Positions 46,259 to 55,045 of a DNA stretch of 64,000 bases are shown here, piece by piece. Source of the stretch: Streptomyces glaucescens (lineage in GTDB: Bacteria > Actinomycetota > Actinomycetes > Streptomycetales > Streptomycetaceae); contig NZ_CP009438.1 of the NCBI RefSeq assembly GCF_000761215.1, forward strand, positions 5,932,501-5,996,500, in the 5' to 3' direction. Both the position numbers and the translations under genes were made by a program. The notes beneath the pieces were generated by a model. The model was given only the letters and a program-made list of their open reading frames with translations. It made no database searches and was not told the origin of the DNA. Numbering within the stretch: position 1 is the first letter of the stretch; every line of letters begins with the position of its first letter.

Positions 46259-46404
46259 GGCGTCCCGAGGCCGTCCCGGGAGGGGTTGCGCGGGGCGGCG
46301 GGAGCCGGTGGGACCGGGGCCCCGCGGGCGGTTGCGCGCACGCCTCGCTCCGCCGGGCCCGCCCCGGCCGCGGCGCACGCGGTGCCGACGGCCCCGTAAA
46401 GCTG

Positions 46405-46434
46405 TTGCACGAGACGTATCGTCTCGTCTAGTCT
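46405..46434 (+). promoter_or_regulatory. Promoter of the macrolide glycosyltransferase gene with TetR-type operator
   Basis: A perfect palindrome ACGAGACG-TAT-CGTCTCGT spans 46409-46427. It lies between a possible -35 TTGCAC (46405-46410) and -10 TAGTCT (46429-46434), so a bound repressor would block RNA polymerase. The ATG at 46443 is only eight bases after the -10, implying a leaderless or nearly leaderless transcript. Confidence 0.7.
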
Positions 46435-46442
46435 CCGGTGTC

Positions 46443-47654
46443 ATGACCACCACCCCCGCCCACATCGCCATGTTCTCCATCGCCGCCCACGGCCACGTGA
46501 ACCCCAGCCTGGAGGTGATCCGGGAACTGGTCGCGCGCGGGCACCGAGTGACGTACGCGATCCCGCCCGTCTTCACGGACAAGGTCGCCGCGACCGGCGC
46601 CGAGGTGAAGCCGTGGCACTCCACCCTGCCCTCGCCCGACGCCGACCCCGGAGCCTGGGGGAGCACCCTCCTGGACAACGTGGAGCCGTTCCTCGACGAC
46701 GCCGTCCAGGCCCTGCCCCAGCTCGCGGCCGCCTACGCGGGCGACGAACCCGACCTCGTGCTGCACGACACCGCCTCCTACCCGGCCCGGGTCCTCGCCC
46801 ACCGCTGGGGGGTCCCCGCGATCTCGCTGGCGCCCCACATGGTCGCCTGGGAGGGGTACGAGGAGGAGGTCCTCGCCCCGATGTGGGAGGAGCCGAAGAA
46901 GACCGAGCGCGGCAAGGCGTACTACGCCCGCTTCCGGGCCTGGCTGGAGGAGAACGGGATCGACCAGCACCCCGACGACTTCGCCGGCCGGCCCGCCCGT
47001 TCGCTCGTCCTCATCCCGAAGGCGCTCCAGTGGAACGCCGACCGGGTCGACGAGACCGTGTACACCTTCGTCGGCGCCTGCCAGGGCGACCGCGGCACCG
47101 AGGGCGACTGGCAGCGCCCCGCCGGGGCCGACAAGGTCGTCCTGGTCTCGCTGGGCTCGGCCTTCACCAAGCAGCCGGAGTTCTACCGCAACTGCGTGCG
47201 GGCCTTCGGCGATCTGCCGGGCTGGCACCTGGTGCTGCAGATCGGCAAGCACGTCGACCCGGCCGAGCTGGGCGACGTACCGCCCGGCGTCGAAGTGCAC
47301 AAGTGGGTCCCGCAGTTGGCCATCCTCAAGCAGGCCGACCTGTTCGTCACGCACGCCGGGGCGGGCGGCAGCCAGGAAGGGCTGGCCACGGCCACCCCGA
47401 TGATCGCCGTACCGCAGGCCGCCGACCAGTTCGGCAACGCCGACGTGCTGCAGGGCCTCGGCGTCGCCCGGCACCTGTCCACCGAGGAGGCCACCCCCGA
47501 CGCCCTGCGCACGGCCGCACTCGCCCTCGTCGACGATCCCGAGGTCGCCCGCCGGCTGACGGAGATCCAGGCCGGGATGGCCCAGGAGGGCGGCACCCGC
47601 CGCGCCGCCGATCTCATCGAGGCCGAACTGCCCGCCCGGCGGCGCCAGCCGTAG
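46443..47654 (+). CDS. mgt: Macrolide-inactivating GT1 glycosyltransferase
   Basis: Protein of 403 residues, the size of Mgt/OleD-type enzymes. The N-terminal acceptor domain starts HIAMFSIAAHGHVNPSLEVIRELVARGHRVTYA with the catalytic His of AAHGHVNP. The donor domain ends in the UDP-sugar signature WVPQLAILKQADLFVTHAGAGGSQEGLATATPMIAVPQAADQFGNA (PSPG-like, in order). These enzymes glucosylate macrolide 2'-hydroxyls and other phenolics using UDP-glucose and give intrinsic resistance. ATG at 46443 directly follows the promoter with the palindrome. No TetR gene is adjacent. Confidence 0.9.
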   Translation: MTTTPAHIAMFSIAAHGHVNPSLEVIRELVARGHRVTYAIPPVFTDKVAATGAEVKPWHSTLPSPDADPGAWGSTLLDNVEPFLDDAVQALPQLAAAYAGDEPDLVLHDTASYPARVLAHRWGVPAISLAPHMVAWEGYEEEVLAPMWEEPKKTERGKAYYARFRAWLEENGIDQHPDDFAGRPARSLVLIPKALQWNADRVDETVYTFVGACQGDRGTEGDWQRPAGADKVVLVSLGSAFTKQPEFYRNCVRAFGDLPGWHLVLQIGKHVDPAELGDVPPGVEVHKWVPQLAILKQADLFVTHAGAGGSQEGLATATPMIAVPQAADQFGNADVLQGLGVARHLSTEEATPDALRTAALALVDDPEVARRLTEIQAGMAQEGGTRRAADLIEAELPARRRQP

Positions 47655-47673
47655 GTCTCAGGCGGACGCCACG

Positions 47674-47689
47674 GAGCCCGGGCGGGCTC
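47674..47689. terminator. Small hairpin between convergent mgt and MMPL genes
   Basis: GAGCCCG-GG-CGGGCTC, a 7-bp stem with a 2-base loop, in the 108-base convergent gap. There is no T-run; weak candidate. Confidence 0.35.
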
Positions 47690-47762
47690 GGGACGGGAGC
47701 GGACCAGGGGCGAGGGGGCGCGGGGGTGAACCCGGGGCGAGGGAGCGGGCGCGGGGCGGCGC

Positions 47763-50036
47763 TCAGACCTTCAGCGGTTCGCCCTCGCCGTCGCGCGCCG
47801 GCCGCGCGACGGCCGTCTCCGGTGCCTCGTCATGGGTGAGGTCCGGCAGCCGGTGCAGCCACCGCGGCAGATACCAGTTGCGCTCGCCCAGCAGCGCCAT
47901 CACCGCGGGCAGCAGCACACCGCGGATGATCGTCGCGTCGATCAGCACCGCCGCCGCCAGACCGACGCCCATCTGCTTCATGGACTGCATGGACAGCGTG
48001 CCGAAGATCGCGAAGACGGCGACCATGATGACCGCGGCACTGGTCACCACCCCGGCGGTGGTGACCACCCCGTGGCTGATCGCGTCCTTCGTGGTCCGGC
48101 CGCGCAGCCGTGCCTCGCGGATCCGCGAGACCACGAACACGTGGTAGTCCATCGACAGGCCGAACAGGATCACGAACAGGAACAGCGGCAGCCAGCTGAC
48201 GATCGCGCCGACACCCTCCGCGCCCACCAGCGAGGCGCCCCAGCCGTGCTGGAAGACGGTGACCAGGATGCCGTAGGCGGCACCCACCGACAGCAGGTTC
48301 AGCACGATCGAGGTGACCGCGACGGTCAGCGACCGGAACGACAGCAGCATCAGCAGGAAGGCGAACACCACCACGAAGACGAAGACCGGCACGACCGAGC
48401 CGACGAGCTGGTCGTTGAAGTCCTTGGATCCCGCGACCTGCCCGGTGATCGGCGCCTCCACACCGTCGACCCTGCCCAGCGTGGCCGGCCGGACCTCGTC
48501 GCGCAGCGTGTCCAGGCTCTCGCCCGCCTTCTCCAGGTCGGAACCGCCGACCAGCGGGACGGACACGAGGGCGATGTTCCGCTCGTCGTGCAGCCTGATC
48601 GCGACCGGGCCGCGGGACGCACCCGAACTCACCGCCCGCGCACGGAAGTCGGCGAGCGCCTCGCGCACCTCGGGCGCGTTGATGTCGGCCGCCCTGACGA
48701 CCACCTGGGCCGGTTCCGAACCGCCCGGGAACGCCTCGTTGACCCGGTTGTACGTCTGCACGATCGGCAGCGAGTCGCCGAACTCCTGGTCCAGGGTGAG
48801 GTTCTGCGTCTTCATCCCGGCCGCCGGGGCCGCGATCGCCAGCAGCGCACCGGCCGCCACCAGCACCGACAGCACGGGCCGGGCGAGCACACCCTTCAGT
48901 ACGGCGCTCCAGAACCGGCTTTCCCCGCCCCCGCCGTGGCCCCGGCGCGACAGGAAGGGGATGCGGCCCTTGTCCACCCGCTCGCCCAGCAGCGACAGCA
49001 GGGCCGGCAGCACGGTCACCGAACCGACCATCGCCACCGCCACCACGATCAGCGACGCCAGGCCCATCGCCTCGAACTCGGCGAGACCGGTGAACAGCAT
49101 GCCCGCCATCGCCACGCACACCGTGACACCGGAGACGACGATCGCGCGGCCACTGGTGGCCGCGGCGATCCGCAGGGCCGTCCGCGCGTCGCGCCCGGCG
49201 GCCCGCTCCTCACGCTCGCGGCGCAGGTAGAACAGGCAGTAGTCGACCCCGACGGCCATGCCGACCAGCAGCATCACCGAGTTGGCCACGTCGCTCATCG
49301 GGACCAGGTGGCTGACCAGGCCCATCAGACCCATCGTCGCCATGATCGCGGTGATCGCCAGGAGCACCGGCAGCACGGCCGCCACCAGCGCGCCGAAGGC
49401 GATCAGCAGGATGCCGAGGGCCACCGGGACGGCGGAGTACTCGGCCTTCTCGAAGTCGTCGCCGAACGCGTCGTCGAACGTCTTCATCATGCTCGCGCCG
49501 CCGATCTCCTCGATCCGCAGCGCCCCGTGGTCCCGCTGGACCTCCGCGACGGCCTCCAGCACCGGCTCCACCCGCTCGCCCGCGGTCTCCGCGTCGCCGC
49601 GCATGTCGAACCGGACCAGCGCGCTGCGGCCGTCCGCCGAGATCGTGTCCGTGTCGTACGGCGAACCGACGTCGGTGACCCGGCCGGTCGCGTCCACCGC
49701 CCGCACGACGGCGTCGACGGCGGCGCGGAATTCCGGGTCGGTCGCCTTCAGCCGGCCGTCCTTCGACTGGATCAGTACCGTCTCACCGGCCGGCTCCTCG
49801 ATCCCCGCGTCCTCGATGATCTTCGCCGCGGTGTGCGTCTCGCCCTTGAGCTGGTCGCTGTCCTTGACGTCGACCCGGCCCGCCGCCGAGCCGAGCCCCA
49901 TCGCCACGACGACGAACAGCACCCAGACGCCGACCGCCGCCCAGCGGTGCCGGGCGCTCCAGCTCCCGGCCCGGGCGGCGAACCCCCGCACCCGTGTGTC
50001 CCCGTTTCTCCTGCCGCTCCCCATGACGGTCCCCAT
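47763..50036 (-). CDS. MMPL-family RND-type exporter
   Basis: Protein of 757 residues with the two-fold MMPL design: one helix, a large extracytoplasmic domain (DVKDSDQLKGETHTAAKII), five to six helices, then the same again. The proton-relay helices carry GMAVGVDYCLFYLRRE and LFGLSMDYHVFVVSRIRE. A short acidic cytoplasmic tail ends the protein. It should export a lipid or a hydrophobic small molecule using the proton gradient. The ATG at 50036 is preferred over 50024 because AGGAGG lies ten bases before it. No regulator is adjacent. Confidence 0.88.
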   Translation of the reverse strand: MGTVMGSGRRNGDTRVRGFAARAGSWSARHRWAAVGVWVLFVVVAMGLGSAAGRVDVKDSDQLKGETHTAAKIIEDAGIEEPAGETVLIQSKDGRLKATDPEFRAAVDAVVRAVDATGRVTDVGSPYDTDTISADGRSALVRFDMRGDAETAGERVEPVLEAVAEVQRDHGALRIEEIGGASMMKTFDDAFGDDFEKAEYSAVPVALGILLIAFGALVAAVLPVLLAITAIMATMGLMGLVSHLVPMSDVANSVMLLVGMAVGVDYCLFYLRREREERAAGRDARTALRIAAATSGRAIVVSGVTVCVAMAGMLFTGLAEFEAMGLASLIVVAVAMVGSVTVLPALLSLLGERVDKGRIPFLSRRGHGGGGESRFWSAVLKGVLARPVLSVLVAAGALLAIAAPAAGMKTQNLTLDQEFGDSLPIVQTYNRVNEAFPGGSEPAQVVVRAADINAPEVREALADFRARAVSSGASRGPVAIRLHDERNIALVSVPLVGGSDLEKAGESLDTLRDEVRPATLGRVDGVEAPITGQVAGSKDFNDQLVGSVVPVFVFVVVFAFLLMLLSFRSLTVAVTSIVLNLLSVGAAYGILVTVFQHGWGASLVGAEGVGAIVSWLPLFLFVILFGLSMDYHVFVVSRIREARLRGRTTKDAISHGVVTTAGVVTSAAVIMVAVFAIFGTLSMQSMKQMGVGLAAAVLIDATIIRGVLLPAVMALLGERNWYLPRWLHRLPDLTHDEAPETAVARPARDGEGEPLKV

Positions 50037-50403
50037 CCCGGGCTGCCCTCCTGAGCGGTGGCAGCCCCCTGCCGCCACCTTCCGTCCCGACGCTATGGGC
50101 GAGAAACGGCCATCTCGTCGTGCTGCCCGGTGAAGCCCGGAGCGCCCCGTTACTCCCCTCGGCCTCCCGGACCTCGCCCCCGAGGAGGACACCGGCCCCT
50201 TACACCTATCGGGACATCCCCGATACGTCCCGCGAGAGCGCGTCGGGGTGGTGGATCACGCGACTTCCTCGAACACGTTACAAAGGCGTGCAGCGGTTGA
50301 TCGGCGGCCGGTCCGTCCGCCGGAGTCTCGCGCAGGCCCCGCCCCCCGGCGGCGCTCGTCGTGCCCGCCCCCACGGGGCACGACGACCGCCTAGGGTGGC
50401 GGG
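50037..50403. promoter_or_regulatory. Divergent region MMPL / DUF1697 with overlapping palindromes
   Basis: 367 bases without a gene. Two overlapping inverted repeats occur: TATCGGG-acatc-CCCGATA (50207-50225) and CGGGAC (50210-50215) with GTCCCG (50226-50231). They are candidate binding sites for a repressor of the exporter or of the rightward gene. Confidence 0.45.
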
Positions 50404-50952
50404 GTGACGACGTATGCGGCGCTGCTGCGGGGAATCAACGTGGGCGGCAGCAAGAAGATCCCGATGGCCGATCTGCGCGCCCTGCTGGAGAGCCTCGGCC
50501 ACGACGGCGTCCGCACCCATCTCCAGAGCGGCCAGGCCGTGTTCGCCGCGGGACACGGCGACGAGGACACCCTGGCCGCCGAACTGTCCCGGGCGATCGA
50601 GAAGCGGTTCGGCTTCCCCGTGGACGTCATCGTGCGCGACCACGCCTACCTGAAGCGCGTCGCCGACGCCTGCCCGTTCCCCGCCGCCGACCTGGAGCCC
50701 CGGCAGCTCCACGTCACCTACTTCTCGGCCCCCGTCGACGAGGAGCGCTTCGCCGGCATCGACCGGGCCGCCCACCTCCCCGAGGAGTTCCGGCTCGGCG
50801 ACCGCGCCCTCTACCTGTACGCCCCGGACGGCCTCGGCCGCTCCAGGCTCGCCGACGTCCTCTCCCGGCCCCGGCTGACCGCCGGCCTCGTCGCCACCAC
50901 CCGCAACTGGAACACCGTGCTGAAACTGGTCGAACTGACCGCTCCCCGGTGA
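50404..50952 (+). CDS. DUF1697 family protein
   Basis: Protein of 182 residues, cytosolic. The start MTTYAALLRGINVGGSKKIPMADLRALLESLG and the C-terminal ATTRNWNTVLKLVEL are the DUF1697 hallmarks. The family is widespread in Actinobacteria and has no established biochemical role. GTG start at 50404. It stands alone between the MMPL gene and a small unknown gene. Confidence 0.88.
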   Translation: MTTYAALLRGINVGGSKKIPMADLRALLESLGHDGVRTHLQSGQAVFAAGHGDEDTLAAELSRAIEKRFGFPVDVIVRDHAYLKRVADACPFPAADLEPRQLHVTYFSAPVDEERFAGIDRAAHLPEEFRLGDRALYLYAPDGLGRSRLADVLSRPRLTAGLVATTRNWNTVLKLVELTAPR

Positions 50953-51029
50953 CGGAACCGCACCGCCCGCCCGTTCGTCCTCCCAGACGAAGGCAGTACC
51001 CGCGCACGACGCGACGGAAGCGAGGGGCC

Positions 51030-51245
51030 ATGAGCACGGACGACCCGAAGCTGCGGACGACCCTGGCCGACGGACGGCGGCTGACCCTGTCGCTCCCGCC
51101 GACGGACGCGCCCTGGGCATCGGGCGGTGTCGCGGGCCTGCGCCCGGTCCCGCCCACCCACACCGGCCGCGGTGACGAGCCCCAGCCGCTGCCCTCCCGG
51201 CCTCCGCTGCCGCTGGAGATCGCCGTGCTCGGCTTCGGCATATGA
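51030..51245 (+). CDS. Small hypothetical protein, 71 aa
   Basis: Protein of 71 residues starting MSTDDPKLRTTLADGRRLTLSLPP and ending LEIAVLGFGI. It has a GAGGGG ribosome site six bases before the ATG and normal codon bias. Proline-rich middle, no membrane segment, no recognised domain. It lies 77 bases after the DUF1697 gene and converges on the chelatase gene. Possibly a real small protein; function unknown. Confidence 0.5.
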   Translation: MSTDDPKLRTTLADGRRLTLSLPPTDAPWASGGVAGLRPVPPTHTGRGDEPQPLPSRPPLPLEIAVLGFGI

Positions 51246-51302
51246 GGGCGGGCCCGGTCCCGGACGGCCGCGGCGCCTGAGAACCGGACGGTCCCCGCAG
51301 CG

Positions 51303-52067
51303 CTACGCGCCGACCGCCGCGAGCACCGGCGCACCCGCCGCGTCGTACCGCTCCAGCAGCAGCCGCGCCACCTCGGGCGCGGGACCCAGCACGTCGGCGA
51401 GGACGTCCGCCGCGGCGGCGCCGCGGGCGATGCGGTCCGGGAGGAAACCGGGCGCCAGGACGTACGGGGCGACGGCCACCCGGGCACAGCCCAGGGCGCG
51501 CAGCTCACGCACCGCGTCCTCCGTGCGCGGGAACCCCGCGGGAGAGCCGGCGGAGGCGAACGCAGGCCGCACGGCGCACCAACCGGTGTGCCGCCACTCC
51601 CGCGCGATTTCTGCGATCACTGCGATCGCCTCCGGGTCGGTGGACCCCGCCGAGGCCAGCACGACCCCGGTCGAGGACTTGTCGGCGGGCGTCAGACCCG
51701 CCTCGTACAGCCGCCGTTCCAGGGCGGTGAGCAGCAGCGGCGACGGACCGAGCACGTCCGCCTGCCGGATCCGCAGCCGGGCCGGCGCCTCGCGGAGCAC
51801 CGCGGGGATGTCCGCCTTGGCGTGGAAGGCGCGGGTCAGCAGCAGCGGCAGGGCGACCACCTCGCGCACGCCCTGCGCCGCCAGGGACTCCAGCACCCCC
51901 TGCACGGACGGCAGGTTGAAGTCGAGGAAGCCGGTCTCCACCCGCAGTCCCGGCCGCTCGGCGCGCACCCGCTCCACGAGCGCGTGCACGGTCGCGGCGT
52001 GCCGCGGGTCACGGCTGCCGTGGGCGACGACCACGAGAACGGGGCGCACGGAACGTACCGGCTTCAT
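51303..52067 (-). CDS. Sirohydrochlorin chelatase (CbiX/SirB-like)
   Basis: Protein of 254 residues made of two CbiX-type half-domains. The metal/substrate His is in LVVVAHGSRDPRHA; the second half has VVLASAGSTDPEA without the His, as usual for the single-chain form. LPLLLTRAFHAKADIP is the family's central motif. It should insert Fe2+ into sirohydrochlorin to make sirohaem. This prosthetic group is needed by SirA, encoded at the head of the same minus-strand array, which explains its placement. Five bases after the permease gene. Confidence 0.85.
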   Translation of the reverse strand: MKPVRSVRPVLVVVAHGSRDPRHAATVHALVERVRAERPGLRVETGFLDFNLPSVQGVLESLAAQGVREVVALPLLLTRAFHAKADIPAVLREAPARLRIRQADVLGPSPLLLTALERRLYEAGLTPADKSSTGVVLASAGSTDPEAIAVIAEIAREWRHTGWCAVRPAFASAGSPAGFPRTEDAVRELRALGCARVAVAPYVLAPGFLPDRIARGAAAADVLADVLGPAPEVARLLLERYDAAGAPVLAAVGA

Positions 52068-52072
52068 GGGAG

Positions 52073-52984
52073 TCAGCCCTTCACCAGCAGACCGCGGCCG
52101 CGCAGCACCCGCCGCTCCAGCGGACTGAAGATCAGCAGGTCGATCGCGATACCGACGACCAGGATGAGCAGGATGGCGAGGAACACCATCGACATGGAGC
52201 TGGTGTTGCGGCCGTTCTCCAGGAGCTGGCCGAGGCCCACGCCGAGGTCGGGGGAGGAGGCGATGATCTCGGCGGCCATCAGCGACCGCCAGGAGAACGC
52301 CCAGCCCTGCTTGAGCCCCGCGAGGTAGCCGGGCAGCGCGGCCGGCATGACGATGTGCCAGGTGCCCCTCAGCCCGGCCGCGCCCAGGGTGCGGCCCGCC
52401 CGCAGATACAGCGGCGGCACCTGGTCCACGCCCGACACCAGGCCGTTGGCGATGGACGGGACCGCGCCGAGCAGGATCACCGCGTACATCATCGAGTTGT
52501 TCAGACCCAGCCAGATCACCGCCGGCGGCACCCACGCGACGGAGGGCAGGGACTGCAGCCCGGACAGGATCGGACCGATCGCCGCCCGCACGAACTTCAC
52601 CCGGGCCACGAGCAGGCCCAGCGGGGTGCCGATGGCGAGCGCCAGCAGGAAGCCGAGCAGTCCGCGCGAGACGGAGGTCCAGATGTAGTCGAGCAGGGTG
52701 CCCTGGAGCCAGGCGGTGCGCACCTCGCCCCACACGTCGGCGGGAGCGGGCAGCTTGGTCGCGTCGTCGACGATCCCGAAGGAGACCAGCGCCTGCCAGA
52801 TCACCAGCACCAGGGCGACGGCGGTGACGGGCGGCAGCACCTTCTCCACGAGGGTGGTCCGCAGCGGGGTGCGGCCGGACTCCACCGTCTCCAGGGCGTC
52901 GAGGCCCGCCTCCAGTCCGGCCAGGTCGCCGGCGTCCTTCCCGGGCTTGCCGGGCGCGTCGACGGACGTGTCAGTGCTGGCCAT
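52073..52984 (-). CDS. ssuC: SsuC-like ABC transporter permease
   Basis: Protein of 303 residues. About 50 residues of acidic cytoplasmic leader precede six membrane helices. The coupling loop is AGRTLGAAGLRGTWHIVMPAALPGYLAGLKQGWAFSWRSLMAAEII in order, typical of the nitrate/sulfonate/taurine family. ATG at 52984 overlaps the ATPase gene by 14 bases and has GGGGAG upstream. Together with the next two proteins it imports a sulfur source, probably alkanesulfonates; sulfate is an alternative because no other sulfate importer is seen here. Confidence 0.85.
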   Translation of the reverse strand: MASTDTSVDAPGKPGKDAGDLAGLEAGLDALETVESGRTPLRTTLVEKVLPPVTAVALVLVIWQALVSFGIVDDATKLPAPADVWGEVRTAWLQGTLLDYIWTSVSRGLLGFLLALAIGTPLGLLVARVKFVRAAIGPILSGLQSLPSVAWVPPAVIWLGLNNSMMYAVILLGAVPSIANGLVSGVDQVPPLYLRAGRTLGAAGLRGTWHIVMPAALPGYLAGLKQGWAFSWRSLMAAEIIASSPDLGVGLGQLLENGRNTSSMSMVFLAILLILVVGIAIDLLIFSPLERRVLRGRGLLVKG

Positions 52985-53762
52985 GGCGGCGGATCTCCCC
53001 ACGCAGTTCTTCGGTGATCTCCCGGGACAGCTCGGCGACCTCGCTGTCCTCGATGCGGCGCGGCTGCGGGATGCCCACGGTCCACTGGCGGGCGATGCGG
53101 CCGGGACGGGAGGACAGCAGCACCACGCGCTGGGCCAGCCGGACCGCCTCGCGCACGTTGTGCGTCACGAACAGCACCGACAGGCCGGTCTCGCGCCAGA
53201 TGCGGGTCAGTTCGTCGTGCAGCACGTCACGAGTGATGGCGTCGAGCGCCGCGAACGGCTCGTCCATCAGCAGCAGCCTGCTGTCCTGGGCGAGGGCCCG
53301 CGCCATGGCGACGCGCTGGCGCATGCCGCCGGACAGCTCGTGCACCCGCTTGCCGTGCGCGCCCTTCAGCCGGACCAGTTCGAGGAGTTCCTCGGCCCGT
53401 TCGCGGCGTTCGTTCTTGGCGACGCCGCGCAGCTTCAGGGCCAGCTCGACGTTCTTGCCCGCGGTCAGCCACGGGAACAGGGCGTGCTCCTGGAACATCA
53501 GGGCGGGGCGGCCGTCGGTCGTGATCGACCCGGCGGACGGCCGGTCCAGGCCGGCCACCAGGTTGAGCAGCGTCGACTTGCCGCAGCCGGAGGCGCCCAG
53601 GAGGGTGACGAACTCGCCGGGCGCGACATCGAGGGTGATGTCGTCCAGCACGAGCTGCTGCCCGGCCGGGCCCGGGAACGACTTCGAGACGTGCTCGATC
53701 CGGGCGGCGTGCGCGACCGGCGTCTCGGTACCGTCGGCGGCCTTGGCGAGGGTCGTGGCCAT
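52971..53762 (-). CDS. ssuB: SsuB-like ABC transporter ATPase
   Basis: Protein of 263 residues. Walker A LLGASGCGKSTLLNL, Q-loop LMFQEHALFPWLTAGKNVELAL, signature LSGGMRQRVAMARAL, Walker B LLLMDEPFAALD and switch FVTHNVREAV are all intact. The Q-loop and D-loop wording is that of nitrate/sulfonate/taurine importers. ATG at 53762 is preceded by GGAGGTGACGACC. It lies between the binding-protein and permease genes. Confidence 0.9.
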   Translation of the reverse strand: MATTLAKAADGTETPVAHAARIEHVSKSFPGPAGQQLVLDDITLDVAPGEFVTLLGASGCGKSTLLNLVAGLDRPSAGSITTDGRPALMFQEHALFPWLTAGKNVELALKLRGVAKNERRERAEELLELVRLKGAHGKRVHELSGGMRQRVAMARALAQDSRLLLMDEPFAALDAITRDVLHDELTRIWRETGLSVLFVTHNVREAVRLAQRVVLLSSRPGRIARQWTVGIPQPRRIEDSEVAELSREITEELRGEIRRHGQH

Positions 53763-53795
53763 GGTCGTCACCTCCTGCAAGATCTCGGATTTCGG

Positions 53796-54899
53796 TTACC
53801 GGGCGCCGAGCCCGGCGTCGTCGACGGTGGCGCCGCCCTCGGCCGCGAGGACCTTGTTGAGGAGCGTGAGGTCGTAGATGCCCGACAGGTCGGGCTCCTC
53901 CAGCAGGCCGGCCCGCACCGCGTGCCCGGCCTGGGCTTCGAGGGTGGCGGCCAGCGGGTCGTCGAGGAAGGTGATGGACTTCCAGGCCGGGTCGATGACC
54001 TCGGCGGGCAGCGGCTTGCCGGTGTCGGCCGCCAGCCGCTCGTTCGCGGCCCGCTTCGCCTCGTCCGGGTGGGCGTTGATCCACGCGTTGGTCTCGACCG
54101 ACGCCCGCAGCACCGCCTCGACGGCCTTCGGGTGGTTCTCCAGGAACTCCCGGGACACGATGATGTTGGTGATCACGAACTTCTCGTCCGGCCACAGACC
54201 GGCCTCGTCGAGCAGCACCTTCGCGCCCTCGGCGACCAGCTTGGACGCGGTCGGCTCCGGAACCCACGCCCCGTCGATCGAACCGGACTTGTAGGCGTCC
54301 GGGGCGATCTTGTTGTCGGTGCGGACGACGGACACGTCCCCCTTGCCGCTCTGCGGGTCGACCTTCCAGCCCTGCTCCGCCGCCCAGTTGAGGAACGCCA
54401 CGTCCTGGGTGTTGCCGAGCTGCGGAGTGCCGATCCGCTTGCCCTTGACGTCCTTCAGCGACTTGATCTTCTGCGGGTTCACCACCAGCTTCACGCCACC
54501 GGAGGCCGAACCCCCGATGATCCGCAGGTTCTCGCCGCCCGACTTCACATAGCCGTTGATCGCCGGGGACGGGCCGATCCAGCCGATGTCGATCGACTTC
54601 GAGTTCAGCGCCTCGATCTCCGACGGGCCCGCGTTGAACGTCGCGTACTTCACCTCGGTGCCGCCCAGCTCCTTCTGGAAGAAGCCCTTCTCCCGGCCGA
54701 CCAGGGCGGTGGCGTGGGTCAGGTTCCCGAAGTAGCCGATGCGGACCGAGTCGAGACCGTCGGTCTTCCGCGCGCCCGCGGCGACCTGGACGTCGTCGAG
54801 GTCCTTCGCCTGGGAGCCGTAGCCGCAGGCGGCGAGCGCGAGCAGCGGCAGCACGGCGATCACCGCGAGGACGCGGCGCAGGGCGGGGGTGGCAGGCAC
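53796..54899 (-). CDS. ssuA: SsuA-like substrate-binding lipoprotein
   Basis: Protein of 367 residues from a GTG at 54899. Lipobox LALAAC near residue 25. The mature domain (VRIGYFGNLTHATALVGREKGFFQKELGG, then SIDIGWIGPSPAINGYVKSGGENLRIIGGSASGG in order) matches alkanesulfonate/taurine receptors. It delivers ligand to SsuC/SsuB encoded next. It starts 146 bases after cysN, the largest spacing inside the array, so it may also have its own promoter. Confidence 0.87.
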   Translation of the reverse strand: MPATPALRRVLAVIAVLPLLALAACGYGSQAKDLDDVQVAAGARKTDGLDSVRIGYFGNLTHATALVGREKGFFQKELGGTEVKYATFNAGPSEIEALNSKSIDIGWIGPSPAINGYVKSGGENLRIIGGSASGGVKLVVNPQKIKSLKDVKGKRIGTPQLGNTQDVAFLNWAAEQGWKVDPQSGKGDVSVVRTDNKIAPDAYKSGSIDGAWVPEPTASKLVAEGAKVLLDEAGLWPDEKFVITNIIVSREFLENHPKAVEAVLRASVETNAWINAHPDEAKRAANERLAADTGKPLPAEVIDPAWKSITFLDDPLAATLEAQAGHAVRAGLLEEPDLSGIYDLTLLNKVLAAEGGATVDDAGLGAR

Positions 54900-55045
54900 G
54901 GAGGTGTTCCTCTCGCAGGGCCCGGCGGTCACGGTCCGTTCAGCGCGTGGCCGGGGGGTCGGCGGGTTCTCGGCGGCGGCGGGCGAGGGCCGCGGAGGTC
55001 ACCGCGGACATCGCCGTTCGCCGCCGGAGTCGGGACGGTTCACGC

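Noticed and set aside
47832..50054. A 740-codon plus-strand frame opposite the MMPL exporter
   Set aside because: Composition (His/Arg/Gln/Asp) is the typical antisense pattern of a membrane-protein gene in GC-rich DNA.
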